Assembly (NCBI RefSeq): GCF_026262505.1 | Contig: NC_067207.1 | Location: 33,076,082-33,140,081 of the forward strand | Reading direction: 5' to 3' | Length of the DNA stretch: 64,000 bases | Origin: Trichomonas vaginalis G3 | Taxonomy: Eukaryota > Parabasalia > Trichomonadida > Trichomonadidae | Shown: one piece after another, positions 51,146-58,631 of the stretch | Layout: every line of letters starts with the position of its first letter | Numbering within the stretch: position 1 is the first letter of the stretch | The notes under the pieces: generated by a model | Told to the model about the DNA's origin: nothing | Databases searched by the model: none | The model's input: only the letters and a program-made list of their open reading frames with translations | Translations under genes and position numbers: made by a program

Positions 51146-51481
51146 CTTGCATATTTTTAAGTAAAATATAGTATATTTGTCATACAGTGAAGGATGACCA
51201 AACTTAAAAAAATAAAGTTAGTTTTATTTTTTTCTATCTTAAGGAAATTCATGAAAATTCACCTGTTGAATTTTGTATAAAAAGTAACCCGCTGTTTTCC
51301 GCGGGTTGGTATATTCTTCACAAAATGCTTGTTTTGAGGTCGAGCCACTTTTGGCTCCACCTCTTTTTTCAACCAAAACTCATTTTTGTCGAATTCAGCA
51401 CAAATTTCATGAAAATTCAAGAGGTGAAAAAACAGGTGAAAAAAGAGGTGAAATCTCACCTCTTCACCTAAAATATATTTT
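51146..51481. other. Non-coding region with KilA-N gene fragment and GGTGA repeat
   Basis: Holds a segment at about 51273-51329 that matches the KilA-N coding sequence at 50284-50340 (for example CGCGGGTTGGTATATTCTTC), with the palindrome reduced to an imperfect form. A GGTGA hairpin repeat lies at 51410-51480. No gene is supported. Confidence 0.6.
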
Positions 51482-52342
51482 TCAATACTTTTTCAGCACT
51501 TTTCCGTAGTTGTATATGAAAGACAATTCGAGATAAAAGTCATAGTACAATGGTATTATATGCTGCACACCATTTGTTGTGAACCAGACTTGAAAGTCAG
51601 AGAAACTGTTACTAGGTGGTTCGTAGAATTTAGAAGCAAAGTCATAAAAGTCCTTACCAATACATAGAAAACTATTGTTGCTTGAACTGAAACTTGCATG
51701 ACACATGACATTTTGAGGGTCAAACACGTTTCTATAAACTGTCAAATCTGTTGGTGGGCGTATAAATTTAAACGGACCGTCAGGTGGTAATGGTTCGTTC
51801 TGGTTTAGTAACCGAAGAAATTGTGCCCAAGAACGTTTGTCTACTTCCCAAAATAAAAACTCTGTACTTCTTCGAGGGTTATTTTCAATCCTTTGAAATG
51901 AAACTGTGGAGTTCATCTTGTCATATTCTAGTTTCAGATAGTAAGTTCCGTTTAGTAGAGAGTCGTATTTTTCTTGCAATTCCCAATAATATTTGTTTAT
52001 TTGAGTTTGAAAGTCATTTAGAGTCTTCTCAAGGTTTTCGTCTGAACGAATTGTAAAGATTCTCATTTCGTCAAATTTGTCTATTAGACCATCAGAACCT
52101 CTATACTGCCCATGAAAATATACTGCAAACATAAACGCGTTAGTTCTATTTGAAAACAAAACTCTTCTAAATCCTATTGCCTTTGCATCTGAAGGACTTT
52201 GAAGCCAACGAATTGGAAAGTCAAACCTGTAAGCACCGGATGAAATTTCTTCATCTGAAATAGTCCTACCAGCGTTTGTAAAGATATAGTCTAACGGTTT
52301 TGTATCTGCTACTTTTGTTCTTTGTTTTTCAACCTGAAACAT
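51482..52342 (-). CDS. Virion-type protein, paralogue of the gene at 57133
   Basis: 286 residues beginning MFQVEKQRTKVADTKPLDYI. Side by side with the protein at 57133-57981 it shares TKPLD-IFTN-G, YRFD-P-RWL--PS--KAIGFRR, the middle WAQFLRLLNQ/WYRFLRMLNQ, and the C-terminal SDFQVWFTT-G---IIPLY-- FYLELSFIYNY. The beta-rich character and last strand (f.leLsf) resemble capsid or penton proteins of Polinton-like viruses, but the family is not certain. Two copies in one element suggest two related structural parts, as for two penton or spike types. Confidence 0.6.
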   Translation of the reverse strand: MFQVEKQRTKVADTKPLDYIFTNAGRTISDEEISSGAYRFDFPIRWLQSPSDAKAIGFRRVLFSNRTNAFMFAVYFHGQYRGSDGLIDKFDEMRIFTIRSDENLEKTLNDFQTQINKYYWELQEKYDSLLNGTYYLKLEYDKMNSTVSFQRIENNPRRSTEFLFWEVDKRSWAQFLRLLNQNEPLPPDGPFKFIRPPTDLTVYRNVFDPQNVMCHASFSSSNNSFLCIGKDFYDFASKFYEPPSNSFSDFQVWFTTNGVQHIIPLYYDFYLELSFIYNYGKVLKKY

Positions 52343-52408
52343 TTAATATATGTAAAAATATACTGTTTTAAAAAATGTTTTTACTTCATGCAATTTCATA
52401 TTTCTCAT

Positions 52409-53128
52409 CTAACAAACATGTTGTCTGACTGCTTGAGGGTTAGGTTGGTACCATTCGAACTTGACACTTGCAATTCCTTCAATTGCATTCAAAATGTCTG
52501 AGTCGGAGTCAACCATTTGTTCTCTCTTTGTAGTCTTGAAAGCGTCAAGAAGCATTGCAGCTGTTGTGACATTGCCATGCGCATAGTATATATGACCGTC
52601 CAAATCTGTTATGGTCAATCTGAGATTGTATCCTTTCTTATTTCCGTCTTGAATGGCAGCAAGTACTCCCATGAAGCCTTCTTTGTTCTTTCCTTCGTCA
52701 AAGTTTACTGTAAAGGTTCGACCTGAACCAATTTGACTTCTAACTTCGCGATACTTTTCATATGCATATCTTGTTCTTTCCATGGGAGCATGACCATCCT
52801 CTGCACTACCTTTTTTCCGTCTCAAGGGATGCAATTGTTCGTCATGTTTCCAGTAGAATCTGGCAAAGCCGTCGTGTCCTTCAACTTGCGGTTCATTAAC
52901 ATCGAAAGGCATGTCCATAAGACGTTCTTCTTCTAACCTCTCTAGTCTGTTTGGATAATTTGCACGTGCTGTTTCCAAATCCATTTCGTAGCGAAGACCA
53001 GACAATTTGTCATAGACTTTTATGGGTCTTCCCTTCCTATATTTAAACTTCTTCGAAACTCTCCAACCATATCTTTCTAACTCTGCTTTTATTCTAGCAG
53101 ACTTTCTATCCATTCTATATGGGGGCAT
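52409..53128 (-). CDS. Basic N-terminal protein of unknown function
   Basis: 239 residues. The N-terminal 60 residues are strongly basic (MPPYRMDRKSARIKAELERY, then RVSKKFKYRKGRPIKVYDKL), suiting DNA binding. The C-terminal half (TFTVNFDEGKNKEGFMGVLA, ITDLDGHIYYAHGNVTTAAM) is a compact alpha/beta domain without a recognised family. It lies in the minus-strand run of probable virion genes. A leader TATTTTTTTATTTTATTTGAAATG precedes it, like that of the HNH gene. Confidence 0.55.
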   Translation of the reverse strand: MPPYRMDRKSARIKAELERYGWRVSKKFKYRKGRPIKVYDKLSGLRYEMDLETARANYPNRLERLEEERLMDMPFDVNEPQVEGHDGFARFYWKHDEQLHPLRRKKGSAEDGHAPMERTRYAYEKYREVRSQIGSGRTFTVNFDEGKNKEGFMGVLAAIQDGNKKGYNLRLTITDLDGHIYYAHGNVTTAAMLLDAFKTTKREQMVDSDSDILNAIEGIASVKFEWYQPNPQAVRQHVC

Positions 53129-53158
53129 TTCAAATAAAATAAAAAAATATTTTTTTCT

Positions 53159-53743
53159 TTACTTTACATAACCACCAGCTGCCAAAAGTCTTTGACGCCA
53201 ACCCATACCAGCTAATGAAGGTTGACTTGGTTTAGTCTGGAGACTAACCTTTGGTTTTGGTTTATCTTCAGTTTTTGGTTTTTCTTCTTCTATTGGTTTT
53301 TCGCCACTTTTCGGTTCATCTGACTTTACTTCACTTGCAGGTATGGTTGTGTCGTCAACATCTTCATAAATATCATATGCCATTTGTTTTTGTTTTCCTT
53401 TCAACTTTTTGTGTTTGTTGTAAAGTTTAGAATATTTCGACTCTAAGTCAATGAGATGTTCTATAATGAACTGTTCGTCGGTAAAATATACTTTTCCATC
53501 TGTTGTCTCTTTAACTCCTTCAGACTTCAATATTTTATTTGTGAGAGTCTGTTTCTTTTTTGAGATACTAGCCGTTCCATTTCTATGAAAAGTGACTTTG
53601 TAGTTAGGGTTTGTATTTCCAGACCTGGCACTTTCTATTATTGAATTTTTCTCTTCATCTGTAAGTTCTTTGACAGGTTTTGACAATGGTTCTGAACTTT
53701 TTGTTTGTGGTGTCAAATCTACCGTTTCAACTTCTTCGGTCAT
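53159..53743 (-). CDS. Proline- and lysine-rich protein, possible virion core protein
   Basis: 194 residues. An N-terminal acidic part is followed by a small folded region (NYKVTFHRNGTASISKKKQT), a helix, a long P/K/E-rich linker (EKPIEEEKPKTEDKPKPK) and a C-terminal GMGWRQRLLAAGGYVK. No family is recognised. Its leader (TTTTTACTGAGATGAAATG) is shared almost exactly with the next small gene at 53917, so the two are probably regulated alike. Confidence 0.5.
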   Translation of the reverse strand: MTEEVETVDLTPQTKSSEPLSKPVKELTDEEKNSIIESARSGNTNPNYKVTFHRNGTASISKKKQTLTNKILKSEGVKETTDGKVYFTDEQFIIEHLIDLESKYSKLYNKHKKLKGKQKQMAYDIYEDVDDTTIPASEVKSDEPKSGEKPIEEEKPKTEDKPKPKVSLQTKPSQPSLAGMGWRQRLLAAGGYVK

Positions 53744-53761
53744 TTCATCTCAGTAAAAATT

Positions 53762-53917
53762 TTAGTTTGGTTTGTTTTCAACTGGTTGTTTAGGTTTTTT
53801 AAGTCGGTCTAAAACTTCCTGAGGTATAGGAAGAACTTGACAAACACGTGGTTGTGTAACTGCTGGAAGTCGACAAATCCATCTTGAACCCATTTGTCTC
53901 AATGCTGTATTGTTCAT
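53762..53917 (-). CDS. 51-residue protein of unknown function
   Basis: ATG at 53917 after the leader TTTTTACTGAGATGAA, the same as in front of 53743. The product starts MNNTALRQMGSRWICRLPAV and ends in a K/P-rich tail. The R-MG-RWICRLP segment echoes the C-terminal GMGWRQRLLAAGG of its neighbour. Small basic virion peptides occur in related viruses, but this assignment is a guess. The 18-bp gap to the upstream gene's end fits compact packing. Confidence 0.5.
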   Translation of the reverse strand: MNNTALRQMGSRWICRLPAVTQPRVCQVLPIPQEVLDRLKKPKQPVENKPN

Positions 53918-53936
53918 TTCATCTCAGTAAAAAAAT

Positions 53937-54338
53937 TTACATTCCCCACGTTTGAGGCGGTTGCGGTTGGTTGTTGTTTACCCACTGTTGTGCATGGTTA
54001 TATCCTCTGTTAAAGAATCTTTCACCTTGGTCCATATAGTGTCCTGCTTGGTTATAGTAGTCATTTGCTTTGTTATAGTAGTTTCCTGCTTCTCTTCCTA
54101 CATTGTCCATCCATCCTTGAACTTTTCCTCTTGTTTCAGGATTTGGAATAAGATTTGCTGCATCTCGTGCTACCTCCCAACCTTTCTGTACAGTTTGTAT
54201 AATAGGCTGAGCTTTCTCTTTCAGTATACCTAATGTACTCAAAATCTTCCTTCCAACTCCAAATACACCTCTGGCTATTGTTCCCACTGCGGGCAAAAAT
54301 CTGGATGCAACTCCTGCTAATGCGCCAAATAAACCCAT
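53937..54338 (-). CDS. Amphipathic N-terminal protein, candidate membrane-active virion protein
   Basis: 133 residues starting MGLFGALAGVASRFLPAVGT. The glycine at position 2 followed by alternating hydrophobic and glycine residues forms an amphipathic helix to about residue 40. The rest is Y/N/Q-rich (YYNKANDYYNQAGHYMDQGE). A similar start (MGFFSSIGNFFRN) occurs in the protein at 57986. Polintons and adenoviruses have small capsid-internal proteins with an amphipathic membrane-disrupting helix; the likeness here is only of this general type. Divergent from the integrase gene, 17 bp between start codons. Confidence 0.5.
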   Translation of the reverse strand: MGLFGALAGVASRFLPAVGTIARGVFGVGRKILSTLGILKEKAQPIIQTVQKGWEVARDAANLIPNPETRGKVQGWMDNVGREAGNYYNKANDYYNQAGHYMDQGERFFNRGYNHAQQWVNNNQPQPPQTWGM

Positions 54339-54355
54339 TTCTTATGGGTTAAAAA

Positions 54356-55315
54356 ATGACGAATCCAAACAAGGACCCCTATGTTTCTAAGGCAACAAAG
54401 AAAGCGCTCATGGTAAAAATCTTTAGTTCAACACCAAATGCTTGGTTTATGGATATCTTGGAAAACATTCCGAGATATAGAGAAGATGGACCACCATACT
54501 GGCTAATATTTGTCGGTCAAAACACAAGATACTGTGAAGCCATACCATTACAGTCCAAAAATATTTTAGATGTGAAAACTGCTTTGACAATATTCGTTGA
54601 CAAATACCATCCAACAAAACTGACATCTGACTGTGAAAGTTCTTTCAAATCAGACGATATTAAAAACTATCTGCGTTCAAAAAATGTAAACCAATATTTC
54701 ATTGTCGACCAAAACCATTCTGCTCTTGGTGTCATTGACAGTTGTATAAAAATCTTAAGAGACTTAAATCAACCACAAGGTGGTGAGGTAGATGAAATGT
54801 CATATGACGACAAATATAGACACTTCTCCATGGCAAAGATGAGACAAGTTTTAAATATTTACAATAGCCGTAAACAAAAAGGTTTGGGAAACCACTCCCC
54901 CGAAGAAATGAAAAACAACCCCGACTTAGAGAAAGACTATATATTTAATAGTTTAGTCAAAAGAGACAAACAAGAAAGAATGCCAGGCTTCAAACTTAAG
55001 AAAGGTGACAAAGTAAAAATAGAAATACCTAAACGCGACCCATATGAAAATACTATTGACTATGACAACAATGGGAACTCGACAGGTACTCGCATTCGTG
55101 TTCGTAAAAATAGAAGAAAGTATACAAGAGAATATTATGAAGTTTTAGGCAAACATGGCAAAATGTACAAACTGCAAGCAGAAGATAAAACTACTATTGT
55201 CAGACCTCGTTTCAAACTTGTTAAGGTTCAAGGTGGTATACTTTCAAAGACAGTTCCTAACAAATATAAGACAACTCCAGACGAATATGCTAAAGAAGTT
55301 GAAAATGACGACTAA
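54356..55315 (+). CDS. Retroviral-type (rve) integrase of the element
   Basis: 319 residues. The catalytic core has D33 (WFMDILENI), D92 (KLTSDCESSF) and an acidic residue at position 128 in HSALGVIDSCIKILRD. The spacing between the last two is exactly 35 residues, as in DD35E integrases, but the third residue is D rather than the usual E. The C-terminal part has an SH3-like basic domain (KKGDKVKIEIPKRDP, later VRKNRRKYTREYYEV). It would insert the element, producing the short target duplication. The frame is intact. The stop overlaps the end of the convergent fibre gene by 4 bases. Confidence 0.85.
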   Translation: MTNPNKDPYVSKATKKALMVKIFSSTPNAWFMDILENIPRYREDGPPYWLIFVGQNTRYCEAIPLQSKNILDVKTALTIFVDKYHPTKLTSDCESSFKSDDIKNYLRSKNVNQYFIVDQNHSALGVIDSCIKILRDLNQPQGGEVDEMSYDDKYRHFSMAKMRQVLNIYNSRKQKGLGNHSPEEMKNNPDLEKDYIFNSLVKRDKQERMPGFKLKKGDKVKIEIPKRDPYENTIDYDNNGNSTGTRIRVRKNRRKYTREYYEVLGKHGKMYKLQAEDKTTIVRPRFKLVKVQGGILSKTVPNKYKTTPDEYAKEVENDD

Positions 55316-56223
55316 GCAATTCTATACCATGCGTAAACTGTCATGTAAGGTGGCATGTAGTCTTTACTCTGTCCCGTTGTTTGCGTATATCCTGAAACGA
55401 AATGTGTATGGTTTCCTTCTCCCTGCGTGTCATCCCAGTAACAATTTATAGCAAACTTAACGTCGTCTTTAACATCATATCCTTTACCTTTTGTCATTCC
55501 TGACCAATCCCAATATCTATGCTTATGCCAACCTGCTTGAGATGTACTTAAATCTATGTAGTGACTATGTGCAGGTAAGTTTTCACCTGAAATCGTTTTA
55601 CTTCCACCTGTTTCCTTTGAAGAGTTTGCACAATACAAAAACCTGTCGACTATTTGTTCCCATGCACCAACACCAAACATTGCTTGAGGACCTCTTGCTT
55701 CCATTGACGTGTAAATAGAACCTACTGGGTTCATTAAATCAAACATATGAGATATTATAGGATTGTCTCTTTTGAACTTAAAATATAGTGCAACTATTTC
55801 AGGTTTCTTCTGGTTCATGTCAGAATATTTTTTATAATATAATCTTATGTTTTCAGGGTAGGTAAAGTCTTGACTATAATATTTATTTCTGTCATCTGTA
55901 TAATAGTATACTATTCTCGTTTTTTCTATTGCATTATATCTTTTATATCTATAAAAATCTAAATATAATGTTAGCTTTTGTTCATCTACATGTGGTGTTC
56001 TTTCGTCATCTCCATAGTCATAATAGTATGGTGCTGGAGCTGGGTCAGGCAATGTCATATCTGCCATTTCATAAACTCTTAAATATTTCTTTTGTTCGTC
56101 TCCATATATGTTTAAGTAACAGTTGTTGTCTAATGGAACTTTAACTTGTGTACCATCGTTCTTTTTATAGCTTACATACATTTCATTGTTATTTTTTCGG
56201 AATGAGTTTATACCGTGTACCAT
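55312..56223 (-). CDS. Fibre tip protein with phage tail-collar-like C terminus
   Basis: 303 residues. The C-terminal 130 residues have the layout of phage tail-fibre tip (collar/gp12-like) domains: LMNPVGSIYTSMEARGPQAM, then GAWEQIVDRFLYCA, TISGENLPAHSH, a histidine-rich stretch with WHKHRYWDW and GNHTHF, and the ending MPPYMTVYAWYRIA. The GSIY...P...G.WE...RFL...G and PPY..VYAW.R marks are diagnostic of the collar type. N-terminal part is beta-rich and tyrosine-rich. It overlaps the next upstream fibre gene by 35 bases in another frame. It probably recognises the host surface. Confidence 0.75.
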   Translation of the reverse strand: MVHGINSFRKNNNEMYVSYKKNDGTQVKVPLDNNCYLNIYGDEQKKYLRVYEMADMTLPDPAPAPYYYDYGDDERTPHVDEQKLTLYLDFYRYKRYNAIEKTRIVYYYTDDRNKYYSQDFTYPENIRLYYKKYSDMNQKKPEIVALYFKFKRDNPIISHMFDLMNPVGSIYTSMEARGPQAMFGVGAWEQIVDRFLYCANSSKETGGSKTISGENLPAHSHYIDLSTSQAGWHKHRYWDWSGMTKGKGYDVKDDVKFAINCYWDDTQGEGNHTHFVSGYTQTTGQSKDYMPPYMTVYAWYRIA

Positions 56224-56722
56224 TTTCTAAGGACTGTACCAACTGCCATCTAAAATATTTATTTTCTTCATTGACAGAAAAGTCACCAACAATAGTTTCA
56301 ATATTTTTTGTTCCAACTAAACTTTGGTATATTTCATTGACATATGTTTTATCTGCTTTATTTTCAAGGCTAACGTTTAAGTCTGTTATTTCAGAAGATG
56401 TATGTGTATGTCCAACGTCACTTTTCCTGTTTAAGGTTTCTTGTAAGTTTGCAATATTTGCAATGGTATGTGTATGTCCAACGTCACTTTTCCTGTTTAA
56501 GGTTTCTTGTAAGTTTGCAATATTTGCAATGGTATGTGTATGTCCAACGTCACTTTTCCTGTTTAAGGTTTCTTGTAAGTTTGCAATATTTGCAATGGTA
56601 TGTGTATGTCCAACGTCACTTTTCCTGTTTAAGGTTTCTTGTAAGTTTGTTATTTCAGATATAGTATGTGTATGAGTCTTTTTAGAATATTCGTTTTCAG
56701 CTCTTGTCACTTCACTTGACAT
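56189..56722 (-). CDS. Fibre shaft protein with four identical 22-residue HTHT repeats
   Basis: 177 residues. Four copies of a 22-residue unit (GHTHTIANIANLQETLNRKS and DV) come from 66-bp tandem DNA repeats with no or almost no differences. HTHT followed by I..I.NLQ..L..K.DV is a known repeat style of phage tail fibres. It is preceded by KKTHTHTISEITNLQETLNR and followed by a link to the tip gene. The frame may be entered from the upstream gene by frameshift; its own ATG is at 56722. Together with the genes on both sides it appears to be one fibre of about 600 residues, now in three frames. Confidence 0.7.
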   Translation of the reverse strand: MSSEVTRAENEYSKKTHTHTISEITNLQETLNRKSDVGHTHTIANIANLQETLNRKSDVGHTHTIANIANLQETLNRKSDVGHTHTIANIANLQETLNRKSDVGHTHTSSEITDLNVSLENKADKTYVNEIYQSLVGTKNIETIVGDFSVNEENKYFRWQLVQSLENGTRYKLIPKK

Positions 56723-56748
56723 TTTATTGTCAACATATGTTTTGTCTG

Positions 56749-57114
56749 CTAGTTCAGGATGAGTATGTTTTTTGTTGCATAAGCTTTGTTAGCTCTTTCT
56801 TCTTCTTTTGCTATTGCATCGTCTACATATTCTTTGTCAGCTTTGTTGCCAACATCTGCTTTCAAAAGAAGTTCATCTATAGGTTTCTCGTTTAAAGTTC
56901 CTTTTGTTGGATTTATACAAACAGTATGGTTCCTATTGTCTTGAAATAGAAACTCATCTGTCATTGGGTTTAATGTCAGTTTTAAGTTTCCTTCTTTCAA
57001 TGACTCAGATATCTTAGAATAGTTTGAAAAGTTTGTTGTGTTCTTATTTAGAGCTTGCAAAATGAGTTGTCGGTTGTGTTTTATTTCTCTCATAGACGCT
57101 GTTTCTTTCGACAT
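56749..57114 (-). CDS. Fibre N-terminal protein ending at a slippery AAAAAAC
   Basis: 121 residues starting MSKETASMREIKHNRQLILQ. The middle resembles fibre/anchor sequence (DRNHTVCINPTKGTLNEKPI), then KADVGNKADKEYVDDAIAKE, a style found in phage fibre shafts. The last codons ACA AAA AAC contain A AAA AAC, a canonical -1 slippery heptamer; in the -1 frame the reading continues HTHPELADKTYVDNKM into the shaft gene. Either programmed frameshifting joins the two or one A has been lost. It is divergent from the gene at 57133, 18 bp apart. Confidence 0.6.
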   Translation of the reverse strand: MSKETASMREIKHNRQLILQALNKNTTNFSNYSKISESLKEGNLKLTLNPMTDEFLFQDNRNHTVCINPTKGTLNEKPIDELLLKADVGNKADKEYVDDAIAKEEERANKAYATKNILILN

Positions 57115-57132
57115 TTTTATTCTAGATAAAAT

Positions 57133-57981
57133 ATGCTTTCAATAGAAAAAGAAAATTCAAGAGTTGCTACAACTAAACCATTAGATGAACTTTTTACTAA
57201 CGTCGGTCAAAAGTTTGAGACAGAGACCGTAAAGCATGAAGGCTATCGTTTTGACTACCCCTTAAGATGGTTAAGAGACCCATCCGTCACAAAAGCTATT
57301 GGCTTTCGTAGAATGAAATTCATTTCAGAAGCCATACATGGTTTCCCATTTACGGTCGCTTTTGAAATTCGATACTATAACAAAGAAAAACGTACGTATG
57401 AGAAATTTGAACAGGGAAAACTTTTACAAGTTAGTTTGCTTGTAAACTTAGAAACAACTCTTCAAGCTTTTCAAGAAAAAATAAACGATATCTATCTCGA
57501 ATATGCAAAACAGTACAACATTGACGAAGGAGAGTACCATCTCGATATTATATATGACAGGAAAAATGCAACTGTTAAAATCAATAGAATAGAAGACCTT
57601 GGAGAAGACGTTTATATTTCTACAAAATATAACAACTTGGCATGGTATAGATTTTTGAGGATGTTAAATCAGCCTGCAGAATATCCAGTACACCCGAACT
57701 TTTATGAAGTCGAAAACCCTAATGGAACATATGAAAATGTTTTCGACTCAGATGCTATTATAGTTCATGCTTCATTTTCTGGTGCACAAAACTCTTTTTT
57801 ATGCTTGGCAAATGACTTTTACGAAAAACCTACAAAGCTATATGAACCACCGAGTGGAAGTATTTCAGACTTTCAAGTATGGTTTACTACAGATGGAAGA
57901 AAGAGAATAATTCCATTATACCACGCGTTTTACTTAGAACTTAGTTTCATATACAACTACTATCGAACGGTAAAAATATGA
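57133..57981 (+). CDS. Virion-type protein, paralogue of the gene at 51482
   Basis: 282 residues beginning MLSIEKENSRVATTKPLDEL. It is alignable over its length with the protein at 51482-52342 (about half identical in the C-terminal 80 residues by eye). Strand-rich, with VIVHASFS/AIIVHASFSGAQNSFLCLA and SDFQVWFTTDGRKRIIPLYH. A penton or spike role is possible. The two paralogues lie on opposite strands around the integrase and fibre block. Confidence 0.6.
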   Translation: MLSIEKENSRVATTKPLDELFTNVGQKFETETVKHEGYRFDYPLRWLRDPSVTKAIGFRRMKFISEAIHGFPFTVAFEIRYYNKEKRTYEKFEQGKLLQVSLLVNLETTLQAFQEKINDIYLEYAKQYNIDEGEYHLDIIYDRKNATVKINRIEDLGEDVYISTKYNNLAWYRFLRMLNQPAEYPVHPNFYEVENPNGTYENVFDSDAIIVHASFSGAQNSFLCLANDFYEKPTKLYEPPSGSISDFQVWFTTDGRKRIIPLYHAFYLELSFIYNYYRTVKI

Positions 57982-57985
57982 TTTT

Positions 57986-58228
57986 TTAATACGGTTGAGG
58001 TGTTGGATTTGGTTGCCAACTAGACTGTGGTGCAGGTTCAGGCTGTTGTATAACAGGAGCTTGCTCTTCTGGTTCAGGGTCTTTAGGTATAATACCAACG
58101 AACTGACCTACTCTTTTGCCAATATTTTTGACTCCGTTCCAAATTCCTCTTCCTACGGTTTTTATTCCATTCCATATACCTCTTCCAACATTTCGAAAGA
58201 AGTTTCCAATACTACTGAAGAAACCCAT
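57986..58228 (-). CDS. Small amphipathic protein with proline-rich tail
   Basis: 80 residues. Residues 1-45 carry a repeated amphipathic motif (NVGRGIWNGIKTVGRGIWNG, then VKNIGKRVGQFVG), and the rest is P/Q-rich. The start MGFFSSIGNFF parallels MGLFGALAGVA of the protein at 54338. The duplicated GRGIWNG(I/V)K unit also shows at DNA level. A membrane-active or lytic capsid peptide is a reasonable guess; no family is assigned. Confidence 0.5.
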   Translation of the reverse strand: MGFFSSIGNFFRNVGRGIWNGIKTVGRGIWNGVKNIGKRVGQFVGIIPKDPEPEEQAPVIQQPEPAPQSSWQPNPTPQPY

Positions 58229-58246
58229 TTTACTATATGTAAAAAT

Positions 58247-58474
58247 CTAATGTCCGCCTAGTCTCTTACGTTTCCTGTTGAGTTCCATAGCATTCTTTAA
58301 CTGGAGCTCATACATTCTATTTCTCCTCTGGTAGAAAACATACTCTGGGTCAACTCCTGTGTTCGCGTCATCTGCATAGAGTTGTTTATATCCCACTTCA
58401 GGGTTTGTATAAAACTCTTTCCATCTCATATTTGCATACCATGGTGGCAAACCTAACGCAGCGTCATTTGACAT
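58247..58474 (-). CDS. 75-residue protein of unknown function
   Basis: Starts MSNDAALGLPPWYANMRWKE and ends in a basic NRKRKRLGGH. The ATG overlaps the end of the small frame at 58453-58608 by 22 bases in another frame. This could mean translational coupling, or one original gene with a frameshift. No family is recognised. Confidence 0.5.
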   Translation of the reverse strand: MSNDAALGLPPWYANMRWKEFYTNPEVGYKQLYADDANTGVDPEYVFYQRRNRMYELQLKNAMELNRKRKRLGGH

Positions 58475-58608
58475 GCAGTTTGCATTTGTACATCTGTTGG
58501 CACTTGACCATAGTTTGCCATTGCAGTTTGTATTCTAACTTCATTTGGAATATTCTCTGGGTTTGGTTGTCCAGGTTGCTGTGCATTCGCTAAGTTCTGT
58601 GCGTCCAT
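58453..58608 (-). CDS. 51-residue Q/N/P-rich protein of unknown function
   Basis: ATG at 58608 after an A/T-rich leader; starts MDAQNLANAQQPGQPNPENI and stops at a TAG inside the start of the next gene. It contains short repeats of QTAM/QTAC. It may be the N-terminal half of a single protein with 58247-58474 if one indel or frameshift joins them. Confidence 0.4.
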   Translation of the reverse strand: MDAQNLANAQQPGQPNPENIPNEVRIQTAMANYGQVPTDVQMQTACQMTLR

Positions 58609-58631
58609 TTAATATTAGATAAAAATATCTC

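Noticed and set aside
52409-53128. Adenain-type capsid maturation protease
   Set aside because: Polintons often carry one, but no H-D/E-C catalytic arrangement was recognisable in this or other element proteins.
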